Shown here one piece after another: positions 6,136 through 6,651 of a stretch of DNA of 6,651 bases; positions within the stretch are counted from its first letter, which is position 1, and the number at the start of each line of letters is the position of its first letter. The notes under the pieces are model-generated. The model was not told where the DNA came from and ran no database searches. It was given only the letters and a program-made list of their open reading frames with translations. The DNA is from Acidobacteriota bacterium. GTDB taxonomy: Bacteria > Acidobacteriota > Blastocatellia > Pyrinomonadales > Pyrinomonadaceae. The translations under genes were made by a program, and so were the position numbers. Location of the stretch: positions 1-6,651 of the forward strand of contig JAEZJR010000301.1 in assembly GCA_023415725.1 (NCBI GenBank), read 5' to 3'.

Positions 6136-6170
6136 TAAATTTCCCAGGCAGCAAACGCAGCTGACAACTG

Positions 6171-6209
6171 GCGGGCCGTCCTTTAGCGAGGGGACGGCCC
6201 GCGTTTTTT
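6171..6209 (+). terminator. Intrinsic terminator of the glycine-zipper gene
   Basis: A perfect 11-bp GC-rich stem, GCGGGCCGTCC (6171-6181) with GGACGGCCCGC (6192-6202), closes a 10-base loop and is followed by G and six T (6204-6209). It begins 36 bases after the stop codon. Confidence 0.92.
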
Positions 6210-6235
6210 ATCGCGAAACGATCGGACGTACTTGT

Positions 6236-6265
6236 TTGAGTGCGAGCGGTTAGCTAGAATAAAAT
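6236..6265 (+). promoter_or_regulatory. gltA: Candidate promoter for the citrate synthase gene
   Basis: Two overlapping sigma70-like pairings are possible: TTGAGT (6236-6241) with TAAAAT (6260-6265) at 18 bases, or TTGTTT (6232-6237) with TAGAAT (6255-6260) at 17 bases. Both -10 hexamers match TATAAT at 5/6. The preceding terminator means a promoter is expected here. Confidence 0.5.
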
Positions 6266-6289
6266 GTTATAGCTAAATCACTTATAACA
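6265..6289 (+). promoter_or_regulatory. 7-bp inverted repeat next to the citrate synthase RBS
   Basis: TGTTATA (6265-6271) and TATAACA (6283-6289) are perfect inverted arms with an 11-base spacer. The left arm abuts the -10 and the right arm touches the likely Shine-Dalgarno AAGG (6289-6292), which is 10 bases before the ATG. It could be a dimeric regulator's operator or a weak RNA hairpin. AT-rich arms this short may be chance. Confidence 0.4.
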
Positions 6290-6302
6290 AGGTATTCACA
6301 TA

Positions 6303-6651
6303 ATGAGCACAGGAACTGAATCATCGACGGCGGCGACTGCAGGCCTTCGCGGTGTGGTCGCGGCGCAGAGTGCCATTGGCGACGTCAATGGCGAACAAGG
6401 CATCCTCATTTACCAGGGATACAACATCCACGACCTGGCGGAGCACTCCACCTTTGAGGAGGTGGTCTTCCTGCTCTGGAACGGCCGTTTGCCGAAAAAG
6501 GAGGAACTCGGCGAGTTTAATGAGCGCCTTCGCCGCAATTACACGGTGCCGTCGGCGGTGATCGACCTGATGAAGCAGTTCCCGAAGGACGCCGACCCGA
6601 TGGATGTGCTGCGGACGGCGGTTTCTTCGCTCGATTTTTACGACGGCGAGA
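6303..6651 (+). CDS. gltA: Citrate synthase, N-terminal part (truncated by window end)
   Basis: The first 116 codons are present; the family's usual length is about 370-430 residues, so roughly 70% is missing. The enzyme condenses oxaloacetate and acetyl-CoA to citrate at the entry of the TCA cycle, in the cytoplasm. The segment GLRGVVAAQSAIGDVNGEQG, then IYQGYNIHDLAEHSTFEEVV, FLLWNGRLPKKEEL, and DPMDVLRTAVSSL match the N-terminal small-type citrate synthase pattern seen in Bacillus CitZ and archaeal enzymes. Methylcitrate synthase (prpC) has a similar N-terminus and cannot be excluded here, because the catalytic His/His/Asp residues lie beyond the edge. The ATG at 6303 is preceded by AAGG at 6289-6292. 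The start leaves a polar 15-residue N-terminal extension. The gene stands alone after a strong terminator, with its own candidate promoter. Confidence 0.93.
   Translation, partial: MSTGTESSTAATAGLRGVVAAQSAIGDVNGEQGILIYQGYNIHDLAEHSTFEEVVFLLWNGRLPKKEELGEFNERLRRNYTVPSAVIDLMKQFPKDADPMDVLRTAVSSLDFYDGE

Noticed and set aside
6352..6561. + strand 69-codon open frame
   Set aside because: Out-of-frame shadow of the citrate synthase gene; Arg/Ser-rich and without an RBS.

Overview
The window reads as ordinary chromosomal DNA from a Gram-negative, environmental bacterium, most likely an Acidobacteriota member (Blastocatellia/Pyrinomonadales type). This rests on remembered family distributions: a DUF4097 protein, a CBM9-like/DUF5916 outer-membrane protein, an exported glycine-zipper protein and a short-type citrate synthase together, at moderate to high GC. 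No database search was possible. All complete genes lie on the + strand. I see no tRNA, rRNA, CRISPR array, transposase or integrase.

Layout. Positions 1-159 are a left edge with at most a 12-codon minus-strand gene start and a short leader hairpin. 160-2055 encodes a 631-residue protein built from two DUF4097 beta-repeat domains joined by a charged helical segment. It is followed by one strong and one weaker intrinsic terminator (2063-2136). 2185-4839 encodes an 884-residue exported protein with an N-terminal CBM9-like sugar-binding domain and a C-terminal DUF5916 beta-barrel ending in Phe, closed by a strong terminator (4873-4905). A compact regulatory region (4928-4986) carries two identical 14-bp direct repeats 33 bp apart, one overlapping the -35 of a good promoter. 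5044-6135 encodes a 363-residue exported protein with two [G-aromatic-x-x]4 arrays, a Pro/Gln linker, a beta domain and a glycine zipper. A perfect 11-bp-stem terminator (6171-6209) and a fresh promoter separate it from a citrate synthase gene that runs off the right edge (6303-6651).

How the genes work together. Each gene has its own terminator, so these look like separate transcription units and not an operon. The three complete products all appear to act in the envelope or outside the cytoplasm, though export is less certain for the first; citrate synthase is a housekeeping TCA enzyme. I found no convincing new multi-gene system. The most unusual points are the Asn-ladder/Asp-ladder duplication with exact 9-residue periodicity in the first gene, the paired 14-bp operator-like repeats, and the mosaic tetrapeptide-array protein.
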